Below, piece after piece: positions 49,827 through 58,388 of a stretch of DNA of 64,000 nt. Made by a program: the position numbers and the translations under genes. The DNA comes from Bacteroidales bacterium (GTDB lineage: Bacteria > Bacteroidota > Bacteroidia > Bacteroidales > P3), in contig WRCN01000001.1 of the NCBI GenBank assembly GCA_009783885.1, forward strand, positions 100,821-164,820, read 5' to 3'. Under the pieces are notes generated by a model. That model was not told the origin of the DNA. It searched no databases and worked only from the letters and a program-made list of their open reading frames with translations. Each line of letters opens with the position of its first letter. Position 1 is the first letter of the stretch.

Positions 49827-52361
49827 TTACAACGCAAAATTCGCCGAAAATTTCAACGAAAAACCTTTGATGCCGAACAAACTCGGAATACCTTCATGAT
49901 TCAAATACGTGAGACGATGAACGGCTGTAACGCGCAAAAATCTGAAAATATTATCAACACTGTAATAGATCTCTGCGTAAGGTTTTCCTATCTCCATCGG
50001 TTGAAAAATATTAGGATCGAAGTCTAAATTTTCAATGCGATTAACCCGAGAAAAAATCACATTCGCTCCGACAATTTCTCGAAAACGCAGATGTTTGAAC
50101 AAAGGAATTCGGTTAAAAAACAACCCTTCAAAAAAGTGTTTTGCCTGCAACTCCAAAGCTTGATCAGCAATAAATTCGTTGAATGCCATACCATTGTAGC
50201 CTTGATAACTTTCAAACCACGTATTGTTGCCTTGAAATTGCACAATTTCGGTATTCGGAACTTGTCCTAAAACCGTGCTTGCCGTGGCACTTACACGCGT
50301 TGCACCTAGCAATCCAAATCGAAAAACACGACTATAATTCAAGCCTAAGCGATGATAACTTACATAATCGTCACCAAGCGGAAGTCCGTATGCATAGCGG
50401 AATTCCCACGCATTACCCAGAGTGCCTTGCATAAAATAACGCTCGTTGCCAACCACTATTTGAGTCCGTTTTTTGGCAAATAAAAGTCCATACGACAATT
50501 CTGCAACTTTGTAATTAGTAGCCGTTTCGCGCGTATTTGGATTGACGAATTTAAAATCGAAATATGGATCAAACGTTCGATGTGTGGCTGAAAAAATATG
50601 TGTTTTAGATCTTCCTAAATCAGTCTGAAATCGAGCGTAGATTTCTTGCGAACGTGCTATTCGACTGCCATTTGGTGGAAACTGCATCGCAAATGTTTGA
50701 AACAAGGGTAAAAAATCTGCAACATCTATAGTTCGATTCACAGACACTAATTTCAAGTCATCCTCTTGATACCCGATAGTTAACCGTGTCCACGAGTTTC
50801 GATCGAAAAAATAAGAGCCTTCAATACCAAATTTTATGGGCTGTTTTTCCCCTGTTAATGGTAATGATTGCTGGTTAAATCCGCAAGCCACCATTCCTCT
50901 GAACTCCCAAATATTGCTCCATTCGTAGGATGTTCGAGGTGTGAGTTGTAATCGAAAACCTTCGATATCGTTGTAGCCGAACCATGTTGCCCAATGTCCC
51001 AATTCAATATCTTTTGTAATCGGGAAATAACCTTTCCAAACCAAATTCAAAAGCTCTCTACGTACACGAATCTGCGGATTTTGGCGAATGGTATCAATAG
51101 TTGCAAATGCACGTTCGACTGTAATGGTATCATTGCTTTTTTCCAATCGTTCATTTCTCCAAAATTCGATTGTTTTACGGTCGGCACCATCCAAAACTTG
51201 AACTCGCATATCGAAAAATGATATGGGTTTGGGCTCTCCAAATACAAAATCGCTGTAATAACTATTAAATTTTAAAATAAATTCCGCAGGCAATCCGGGG
51301 AAATCCACCACATCAATCAAAACCCGCGAGCGTATAGGTACAGTAAAGCCTTCCGGTGTTTTTTGATAATCCTGATGAATGAGAAATCTTCGGATAAAAT
51401 TTAAATTCGCCGAACGTCCAATTTCTGCAGAAACTCGGTAAAGCGCGTAATCTTCAACGCCTATCCAGATTTTTCCCGCAAAAACAACATCAATCTCGTT
51501 TTTTGGTTTAATTTTGATTTCATAACACCACACATCATTCACATAAACCGTATCTAACAAATAAGCTTCATACAAGAGTAATGCTCCGTCTGCCAAAGGT
51601 GACATAAAATTTCGATCAAAAATATTTAACCAATTGTTGTTAAAATTATACTTTTGAGAACTTGCTCCGAGGAGAGGTGCAAGCACATTTAAATCGTCTA
51701 ACAAATATCCTGCAGCACGACTGGCGTGAATGACTTCTTTTTCATAGGTTGGACGTGTTCGGCGATAAACCATACTGGAATTTTCAGATACAAAAAACGG
51801 TAAAACCATATTTCCGTCATCTCCGGCAATTTTTGCCAACGAGTCGAAAATTTTTGTAAATTGCCGCATCGCACGTTGTTGTGTAAAGCTTTCTGTAAGA
51901 TTAGTCAAAGCAACATCTGTGATTTGGTAGCTCGCGTATTGCACAGCATCGGCACGTTCGAAATTAAAGTCATCTTTGCGTCTTGCAGCTTCACGCAAAA
52001 TTCGATGAGCAGGATTTTCTCCCGCACGAATAATCACTTCTCCTAATTCAAATGTTGTTGAATTTAATTGAAAATCAATGATTACAGTTCTTGAATCTTT
52101 CGGAATAGGCCTAACACGCGTATGATAACCAAGCACGCTGACCATCAACGAATCAAAAGATTTGTTGTGTGACAGCGTGAAAAAACCATCAAAGTCGGTT
52201 GTTGTGCCAATTGATGTACGCGGGAATTGCACGGCAGCAAAAGGAATCCCTTCTCCGGTTTTTGCATCTGTAACTTTTCCTTTAATAATGTATTGAGAAA
52301 AACCACTATATCCTAAACAACAGAAGAATATCAAACAAATTGTTTGTTGTGTGTATTTCAT
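49827..52361 (-). CDS. DUF5686 family outer-membrane-associated protein
   Basis: 844 residues from ATG 52361, which opens a signal peptide (MKYTQQTICLIFFCCLGYSG); the longer frame overlaps the promoter. Residues ~25-110 are a carboxypeptidase-regulatory-like domain (IIKGKVTDAKTGEGIPFAAV, GTTTDFDGFFTLS); the remainder (VYRRTRPTYEKEVIHASRAAG, many beta strands, ending FSLKFSANFAL) fits DUF5686, predicted beta-barrel proteins of unknown role in Bacteroidota. Single gene. Confidence 0.88.
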   Translation of the reverse strand: MKYTQQTICLIFFCCLGYSGFSQYIIKGKVTDAKTGEGIPFAAVQFPRTSIGTTTDFDGFFTLSHNKSFDSLMVSVLGYHTRVRPIPKDSRTVIIDFQLNSTTFELGEVIIRAGENPAHRILREAARRKDDFNFERADAVQYASYQITDVALTNLTESFTQQRAMRQFTKIFDSLAKIAGDDGNMVLPFFVSENSSMVYRRTRPTYEKEVIHASRAAGYLLDDLNVLAPLLGASSQKYNFNNNWLNIFDRNFMSPLADGALLLYEAYLLDTVYVNDVWCYEIKIKPKNEIDVVFAGKIWIGVEDYALYRVSAEIGRSANLNFIRRFLIHQDYQKTPEGFTVPIRSRVLIDVVDFPGLPAEFILKFNSYYSDFVFGEPKPISFFDMRVQVLDGADRKTIEFWRNERLEKSNDTITVERAFATIDTIRQNPQIRVRRELLNLVWKGYFPITKDIELGHWATWFGYNDIEGFRLQLTPRTSYEWSNIWEFRGMVACGFNQQSLPLTGEKQPIKFGIEGSYFFDRNSWTRLTIGYQEDDLKLVSVNRTIDVADFLPLFQTFAMQFPPNGSRIARSQEIYARFQTDLGRSKTHIFSATHRTFDPYFDFKFVNPNTRETATNYKVAELSYGLLFAKKRTQIVVGNERYFMQGTLGNAWEFRYAYGLPLGDDYVSYHRLGLNYSRVFRFGLLGATRVSATASTVLGQVPNTEIVQFQGNNTWFESYQGYNGMAFNEFIADQALELQAKHFFEGLFFNRIPLFKHLRFREIVGANVIFSRVNRIENLDFDPNIFQPMEIGKPYAEIYYSVDNIFRFLRVTAVHRLTYLNHEGIPSLFGIKGFSLKFSANFAL

Positions 52362-52402
52362 TATGTTTTTTAAAGCCACAGGTATCTTACGATTTTTTGA
52401 TT

Positions 52403-52432
52403 GCAAAGATACGTTTTTTTTTGTATCTTTGC
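52403..52432. promoter_or_regulatory. Symmetrical divergent promoter
   Basis: GCAAAGATAC (52403-52412) and GTATCTTTGC (52423-52432) are a perfect inverted repeat: two face-to-back TATCTTTG elements driving the DUF5686 gene leftward and the metallo-hydrolase gene rightward. Confidence 0.75.
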
Positions 52433-52442
52433 AAAAAAAACT

Positions 52443-53282
52443 ATGAAAACAATCTTAACTATCGCACTTATCTTGATTAGTCCTACAGTTTTCGGACAAT
52501 TCAACACGTATTTGTATCAAACAAAAACCAACAACCAAATCATCATGCTTTCCGAAGGACAAAGCCAAAGAAATGCCGATATTTTGATTGGTGCAACACC
52601 GGAAATGCTTGCAGAGACCATGCCCGACGGCTACTACCCAAGCGCAACAAACGCGTTTTTGGTTCGCACAACAACGGGTAAAAATGTGTTAATCGACGCT
52701 GGTTTTGGCCGAGAATTGTTCAACAATTTATTGCAATACAATGTTACTCCGGAAATGATTGATGCAATTTTGATCACACACATGCATGGCGATCACATTG
52801 GTGGATTGCTTGAAGGAAGCGGTTTAAAAACATTTCCCAATGCGAATTTGTATTTGGCAAAACCCGAATATGACTATTTCTATATTGAGCGTCCGGAAAC
52901 CCAAGCGCAAAATTTGGCAAATGCAGTCATTAATGCTTATCGCGACAAGTTGATTTTATTTGAGCCCGGCGAAATGGTTGTTGCCGGTGTTATCGAATGT
53001 TTGCCGAACTTCGGACATACACCTGGTCACACCGTTTACGTCATTGACGATGTGCTGATTTGGGGCGATATGGTGCACGCAATGGCTGTACAAATGCCCT
53101 ACCCTACGGTTTCAGTTACGTTCGATGTTGACAACAAAAAAGCTGTGCAAGCGCGTTTGGAAATGTTGAACTATATCGTTGAACACAATTTTCTCGTTGC
53201 CGGTATGCACATTGCTTATCCAGGAATTGGAACGTTAAAAGCAAACGGCAAAGGTGGGTATATGTTTATGCCAATGGAATAG
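52443..53282 (+). CDS. Secreted MBL-fold metallo-hydrolase
   Basis: 279 residues from ATG 52443, opening a signal peptide (MKTILTIALILISPTVFGQ). Zinc motif ILITHMHGDHIGGLLEG (HxHxDH), further ligands in NFGHTPGHTVY and WGDMVHAMAV, and AGMHIAYPGIG near the end. It belongs to the quorum-quenching lactonase/arylsulfatase-like MBL group; substrate unknown. Confidence 0.92.
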   Translation: MKTILTIALILISPTVFGQFNTYLYQTKTNNQIIMLSEGQSQRNADILIGATPEMLAETMPDGYYPSATNAFLVRTTTGKNVLIDAGFGRELFNNLLQYNVTPEMIDAILITHMHGDHIGGLLEGSGLKTFPNANLYLAKPEYDYFYIERPETQAQNLANAVINAYRDKLILFEPGEMVVAGVIECLPNFGHTPGHTVYVIDDVLIWGDMVHAMAVQMPYPTVSVTFDVDNKKAVQARLEMLNYIVEHNFLVAGMHIAYPGIGTLKANGKGGYMFMPME

Positions 53283-53310
53283 AAAAAATGGTTCAAGTAA
53301 AATAACTAAC

Positions 53311-53470
53311 AGATGTCTCGCTTCGCTCGACATGACGACACTAAAAAGAGGAGAGGGGAAAAGAGTGAGGGAATTTGGAGGCAAAGCCTCCAAATTCCCT
53401 CACTCTCCTTTTAGCGAAACGCGCGTCATTCCGAGCGAGGCGCACAAAGTGCGCGAAGTCGACGAATCTT
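53311..53470. repeat. Composite nested palindrome between convergent genes (copy 2)
   Basis: Outer arms AGATGTCTCGCTTCGCTCGA (from 53311) and CGTCATTCCGAGCGAGGCGC...GTCGACGAATCT (to about 53469). The inner part is a perfect 21-base inverted repeat with a three-base loop (53362-53382 / 53386-53406) unrelated to the inner parts of the other copies. Confidence 0.85.
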
Positions 53471-53503
53471 CAAGCTACGAAGGAGTTAGTTGTGCAACAG
53501 CCA

Positions 53504-54682
53504 CTAACGAATGCACCTAAGTGTGAATCCATAGAACTTGCTGCCCCAATCCCGTGGGTTGACATAGCCATCCGAAGTGAAGTACAAGCTGCCCCCGTGG
53601 CCAGCAGATTCATCCGCTTGTGACCAGTAAAGTGCGTAGGAACCTTGGTTACTCAACGAACCATCCAAATAGCAGAAGCCACCGTAGGTACCTGCCCACT
53701 GATTAACATCAGTACCGATATACTGAACCAGATGAGCAGAATCAGTCTGGTTACTTCCGGTTCCACCCATAACGATATCCAAATCTATAAAATCTTGACG
53801 GGTAGGAACACGCCAATCACCCGGACAAAGTTGGTCTTGAAAACGAATAATAGCACACCACGAAAATAAATCGCCGGGATGATCGGGATTGGAACGACAG
53901 TCAGCATTGAAATTGCCAAAAGAACCACCTGCAAAGTTTGTTTTATTGCAATTGGTAGTTCTAACAGCATCAGACCAAATTTGAGTGATACTATCATTGA
54001 AAATAGTACGTTGGGTAGTTGTAGCAAAAGATACAATACCAAGGCTTGAACCCCAACCGGGCGTGTTTATATTACATCTGTTGGGCATTGTTACTGTGAT
54101 TGAACACGTATCGGCTTTACTACCATCTTGAGTAGTTGCGATAATGGTGGTAGAGCCGACGGAAATGGCCGTGATAGTGCCATCAGTAACAGTGGCAATA
54201 TTGGTATTGGACGATGTCCATATTACTGTTTTGTTTGTAGCATTGACGGGAAATATGGTTGCTGTGAGAGTATGGGTAGCACCTTCGACGAGTGCGACAG
54301 TTCTTTGGTTCAACGATATGCTGGTTACAGTAATAGTATCTACAGTTACAGCACAAGTGGCGGTTTTGTTGCCATCTTGTGTAGTTACCGTAATGATAGC
54401 AGAGCCTTGAGCAATAGCTGTTATTTTGCCATTGGCAACGGTTACTACCGTGGTATCGCTACTTTCCCATGATACTGTTTTATTCGTAGCATTATTAGGC
54501 AGTATGGTTGCCGTTAGTATTAGTACATCGTTAATACCCAATGTGGTGTCGGCTTGATTCAGCGTTACATTGACTACAGAAACAATTGTTGGCGTATTAT
54601 CATCGTCGTCTTTGCCGCAAGAAATAAGGATAAAAGCAAAGGCAAGGAGAAATGCGATTAGGGGAAATAGTTTGTTTTTCAT
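53504..54682 (-). CDS. Lipoprotein with two Ig-like (BIG2) domains and a FISUMP-type C-terminal domain
   Basis: 392 residues from ATG 54682, giving a lipoprotein signal (AFLLAFAFILISCGKDDDD). Two bacterial Ig-like group 2 domains follow (residues ~32-110 and ~112-195: VTLNQADTTLGINDVLILTA / ISLNQRTVALVEGATHTLTA, each with ...NKTVSWESSDTTVVTV). The C-terminal third (NTPGWGSSLGIVSF, CPGDWRVPTRQDF, ALYWSQADESAGHGGSLYF, GFTLRCIR) matches the Fibrobacter major paralogous (FISUMP) domain. Surface-exposed, role unknown, perhaps adhesion. Confidence 0.9.
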   Translation of the reverse strand: MKNKLFPLIAFLLAFAFILISCGKDDDDNTPTIVSVVNVTLNQADTTLGINDVLILTATILPNNATNKTVSWESSDTTVVTVANGKITAIAQGSAIITVTTQDGNKTATCAVTVDTITVTSISLNQRTVALVEGATHTLTATIFPVNATNKTVIWTSSNTNIATVTDGTITAISVGSTTIIATTQDGSKADTCSITVTMPNRCNINTPGWGSSLGIVSFATTTQRTIFNDSITQIWSDAVRTTNCNKTNFAGGSFGNFNADCRSNPDHPGDLFSWCAIIRFQDQLCPGDWRVPTRQDFIDLDIVMGGTGSNQTDSAHLVQYIGTDVNQWAGTYGGFCYLDGSLSNQGSYALYWSQADESAGHGGSLYFTSDGYVNPRDWGSKFYGFTLRCIR

Positions 54683-54713
54683 GCAGATTGTGTTTTTGGT
54701 TTGATTTTTTTTG

Positions 54714-54782
54714 CAAAGATACAAAAAAATTACAACTTTGTAACTTACAACTTTGTTAATTGAAAAATTACTCTTATCTTTG
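54714..54782. promoter_or_regulatory. Divergent promoters of the BIG2 lipoprotein and tex
   Basis: Minus-strand TATCTTTG at 54714-54721. Plus-strand TTTG (54752-54755), 19-base spacer, TATCTTTG (54775-54782), a textbook Bacteroidota promoter for tex. Confidence 0.8.
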
Positions 54783-54822
54783 TGGTCGGAATCAGTATAG
54801 AAGTAACTACAAATTACAGAAT

Positions 54823-56961
54823 ATGAATTACATCACTAAAATATCACAAATCCTAAATATCGGCATACATCAAGTAGCGAAAACCATTGAGCTGTTAGAA
54901 AGCGGAGCAACCGTGCCATTTATTGCTCGTTATCGAAAAGAAGCGACAGGCAGTTTGGACGAAGTGCAAATCTTAGCCATTCGCGACCATTTAAACCGGA
55001 TGAAAGAACTGGATAAACGTCGCGATGTGATCTTACAATCTATTTGCGAACAAGGTAAATTGACACCGGAATTGGAAAAGAAAATCATGGACGCAGAAAT
55101 CATGTCCGAATTGGAAGATTTGTATTTGCCGTATAAACCCAAACGAAAAACACGTGCAACCGTCGCTATTTCTAAGGGATTAGAGCCTTTGGCACACAAA
55201 CTATTTCAGCAAAATCAGTTTGATGTTGAAGCCGAATCGGCGAAATATGTCAGCGATGAAAAAGAAGTTCACAGCGAGGCAGAAGCCTTAGCAGGGGCAC
55301 GCGATATTATTGCAGAATGGGTCAACGAAGATGCTACGGCACGCAATCGGATGCGAAATTTGTACAAACGAACGGCGTTTCTAAGTTCGAAAGTTGCGAA
55401 AAATAAGGAAGAAGAAGGTGAAAAATATCAATCGTGGTTTGATTGGAACGAGCCCGCAATGAAGGCTCCATCACATCGGATTTTAGCGATGTTGCGCGGT
55501 GAGGAAGAAGGTTTTTTGAAAATAAAAGTAGAGCCCGAAAACAATGAAGCAGCCATCGAAACCTTAGAAAAAACATTTATAAAAGGTCATAACGACGCGT
55601 CCAAACAAGTCAAAACAGCCATTGCAGACAGTTACAAACGTTTGTTATCGCCTTCTATGGAAACCGAAATATTGGGCATTCTGAAAGAAAAAGCCGACGC
55701 GGAAGCCATCAATGTTTTCACCGAAAATTTACGTCAATTACTGTTGGCTTCTCCATTGGGGCAAAAGACTGTATTGGCGATAGACCCGGGGTTTCGGACA
55801 GGTTGCAAGGTGGTGTGCTTGGACAAACAAGGCCAATTATTGCATAACGAAACCATATATCCATTCACTTCTACAGTTGTAGAAAGCGAAGCGATAAAAA
55901 AAGTCGAACACTTGGTAGAAGCTTACAAAATAGAAGCCATTGCCATCGGAAACGGTACAGCAGGGCGCGAAACCGAAGCTTTTGTTCGTCGTGCTTATTT
56001 CAAAAATACACCTATTATTGTGATGGTGAATGAAAGTGGGGCTTCAATCTATTCCGCGTCGGACGTGGCACGTAGAGAATTTCCGAATTATGATGTAACA
56101 GTTCGCGGAGCGGTTTCCATCGGACGTCGATTGATGGATCCGTTGTCGGAACTGGTAAAAATTGATCCAAAGTCAATCGGAGTAGGGCAGTATCAACACG
56201 ATGTTAATCAACCAAAATTGCAGGAAGCGTTGACAGATACAGTCGTTAGTTGTGTGAATAATGTAGGCGTTGAACTTAATACGGCGAGTAAAGAATTATT
56301 GACGTATGTTTCGGGAATTGGTCCAACGATAGCACAAAACATCGTGGATTATCGAAATGAAAACGGCGAGTTCGAATCACGCGTACAATTAAAAAAAGTG
56401 CCTCGTTTGGGCGAAAAAGTTTTTGAATTGTGCGCAGGGTTTTTACGAATTCGAAACGCAAAAAATCCGTTGGATCAAAGTGCTGTACATCCTGAACGCT
56501 ACAAATTGGTGGAGCAAATGGCGAGACATGCAAACTGTTCCGTTCCCGAATTATTAGAACAAAAAGAATACCGCGACAAAATCAATATCAGAGAATTTAT
56601 TACTCCGGATTGCGGATTGCCCACCTTACAGGACATTATGAAAGAATTGGAAAAACCGGGCAGAGACCCGCGTACCAAATTTGAAGTTTTTGAATTCAAT
56701 AAAAACATCAACAAAATTGAAGACTTGGTTGCAGGCATGATCCTTCCGGGAATTGTTACGAACATCACTGCTTTCGGGGCTTTTGTGGATATTGGCGTGC
56801 ATCAGGACGGATTGGTACATGTCAGCCAAATGGCCGATCGTTTTGTTTCTAATCCGAACGAAGTTGTTCGATTGCAGCAAAATGTATTGGTTAGAGTATT
56901 AGACGTTGATATTTCAAGACGGCGGATCAATCTTAGTATGAGAAATTGCAAAACTCAATAA
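54823..56961 (+). CDS. tex: Tex family RNA-binding transcription accessory protein
   Basis: 712 residues from ATG 54823; the upstream extension starts inside the promoter. Tex N-terminal helical domain (GATVPFIARYRKEATGSLDE), YqgF-like nuclease fold (VLAIDPGFRTGCKVVCLD, AIGNGTAGRETEAFVR), helix-hairpin-helix (LLTYVSGIGPTIAQNIVDYR) and a C-terminal S1 domain (GIVTNITAFGAFVDIGVHQ). Nucleic-acid-binding factor with roles in transcription and stress tolerance. Confidence 0.96.
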   Translation: MNYITKISQILNIGIHQVAKTIELLESGATVPFIARYRKEATGSLDEVQILAIRDHLNRMKELDKRRDVILQSICEQGKLTPELEKKIMDAEIMSELEDLYLPYKPKRKTRATVAISKGLEPLAHKLFQQNQFDVEAESAKYVSDEKEVHSEAEALAGARDIIAEWVNEDATARNRMRNLYKRTAFLSSKVAKNKEEEGEKYQSWFDWNEPAMKAPSHRILAMLRGEEEGFLKIKVEPENNEAAIETLEKTFIKGHNDASKQVKTAIADSYKRLLSPSMETEILGILKEKADAEAINVFTENLRQLLLASPLGQKTVLAIDPGFRTGCKVVCLDKQGQLLHNETIYPFTSTVVESEAIKKVEHLVEAYKIEAIAIGNGTAGRETEAFVRRAYFKNTPIIVMVNESGASIYSASDVARREFPNYDVTVRGAVSIGRRLMDPLSELVKIDPKSIGVGQYQHDVNQPKLQEALTDTVVSCVNNVGVELNTASKELLTYVSGIGPTIAQNIVDYRNENGEFESRVQLKKVPRLGEKVFELCAGFLRIRNAKNPLDQSAVHPERYKLVEQMARHANCSVPELLEQKEYRDKINIREFITPDCGLPTLQDIMKELEKPGRDPRTKFEVFEFNKNINKIEDLVAGMILPGIVTNITAFGAFVDIGVHQDGLVHVSQMADRFVSNPNEVVRLQQNVLVRVLDVDISRRRINLSMRNCKTQ

Positions 56962-56969
56962 TTTTTTTG

Positions 56970-56977
56970 TACCTTTG
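56970..56977 (+). promoter_or_regulatory. Promoter -7 element of the NSS transporter gene
   Basis: TACCTTTG 15 bases before the ATG at 56993. Confidence 0.65.
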
Positions 56978-56992
56978 TAAAAAATTTGTGTC

Positions 56993-58345
56993 ATGAATCA
57001 AAACTCAAGAGACGGCTTCAGCAGTAGGTTTGGTGTTTTTGCAGCAGTAATAGGTTCGGCTGTGGGATTGGGAAACATTTGGCGGTTTCCTTACATGGCA
57101 GGGGAAAACGGCGGTGCTGCATTTCTAATTATTTATTTTGCTTTTGTTTTGATTATTGGAATTCCGGCGATGCTTTCGGAATTTATTATTGGTCGCAGAG
57201 GACAAAGCAATTCTTACGGTTCGTTCAAAAAATTGGCACCAAAAAAACCTTGGTATTTGGTCGGATTGATGGGTATTTTAGCGGCATTTGTCATACTAAC
57301 TTTTTACAGTACGATTACGGGTTGGACTTTAGAATATGTTGTACTTGCCGTGAAAGATGTGTTTTCCTCAACAACAGCAGTGCAAGACCCTAAGCAAGTT
57401 TTCGAACATTTTCACACACAAGCGGCACGACCTTTGATTTGGCAATTGACTACGATGTTTTTAGCCGCTGTTGTTATCATGTTTGGTGTTCGAAAAGGTA
57501 TTGAAAGTTCTGCAAAAGTACTGATGCCTTTGCTTTTTGTTTTTTTGGTTATTCTTGCTGTGAAAGCACTTACATTGCCGGGTTCTGCGGAAGGTTTGAA
57601 ATTTTTATTTAAGCCCGATTTTTCAAAAATAAATTCGGATGTATTGTTGGCAGCACTTGGACAGTCTGTATTTTCGCTGAGTGTCGGCATGGGCGCACTA
57701 ATCACGTACGGTTCGTACATCAAAAAAGATGTCAACATGTCGCGAACGGCGTTCTCCGTTTCGATAACCGACTGCATTATGGCGATTTTAGCAGGTATGG
57801 CGATTTTCCCCGCAGTATATTCGTTTGGAATGTATCCCGATCAAGGTCCGGGGTTGGTGTTTGTCGTGCTTCCCGCGATATTTCAACAAATGACGGGCGG
57901 TGTTTATTTTGCGCTGTTGTTTTTTGTATTGGTCGCCATTGCAGGGATTACCTCAATTATTTCGTTACTCGAAGTTATTGTGGCGTATTTGGTTGAAGAA
58001 TTTAAACTTAAACGAGTTCTTGCAACTACGGTTGCTACAACATTGGCTTGTGCTTTGGGTGCATTTACAACGCTTTCGTTTGGTCCATTGAAACACGTTC
58101 AAATATTTAACAAAAGTATTTTCGACAACAGCGACTTTTTTGCGTCCAACATTTTGTTGCCGTTAGGAGCACTTTTCGTTGTCGTTTTCTTGGGTTGGTT
58201 TTACGATATTAGGCAAACCAAAGACGAACTCAGTAATCAGGGAACGCTGAAAATACGGTTGTTTCCTGTGTTTATGTTCATCATTCGATTTATAGCACCC
58301 ATCGCAATTTTGATGGTCTTTTTGAAAGGGCTTGGTGTAGTTTAA
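56993..58345 (+). CDS. Neurotransmitter:sodium symporter (NSS) family transporter
   Basis: 450 residues, eleven to twelve membrane segments, LeuT fold. The first-helix signature GSAVGLGNIWRFPYMAGENGG contains the unwound sodium/substrate-binding stretch. FSLSVGMGALITYGSYIKK is the TM6 region. Probably imports an amino acid with Na+. Followed by an AGCS symporter gene, which has its own promoter. Confidence 0.93.
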   Translation: MNQNSRDGFSSRFGVFAAVIGSAVGLGNIWRFPYMAGENGGAAFLIIYFAFVLIIGIPAMLSEFIIGRRGQSNSYGSFKKLAPKKPWYLVGLMGILAAFVILTFYSTITGWTLEYVVLAVKDVFSSTTAVQDPKQVFEHFHTQAARPLIWQLTTMFLAAVVIMFGVRKGIESSAKVLMPLLFVFLVILAVKALTLPGSAEGLKFLFKPDFSKINSDVLLAALGQSVFSLSVGMGALITYGSYIKKDVNMSRTAFSVSITDCIMAILAGMAIFPAVYSFGMYPDQGPGLVFVVLPAIFQQMTGGVYFALLFFVLVAIAGITSIISLLEVIVAYLVEEFKLKRVLATTVATTLACALGAFTTLSFGPLKHVQIFNKSIFDNSDFFASNILLPLGALFVVVFLGWFYDIRQTKDELSNQGTLKIRLFPVFMFIIRFIAPIAILMVFLKGLGVV

Positions 58346-58355
58346 AAACTTTTTG

Positions 58356-58363
58356 TATCTTTG
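58356..58363 (+). promoter_or_regulatory. Promoter -7 element of the AGCS symporter gene
   Basis: TATCTTTG 25 bases before the ATG at 58389. Confidence 0.7.
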
Positions 58364-58388
58364 CGGAAACAAAGAATACCTCAAAACC

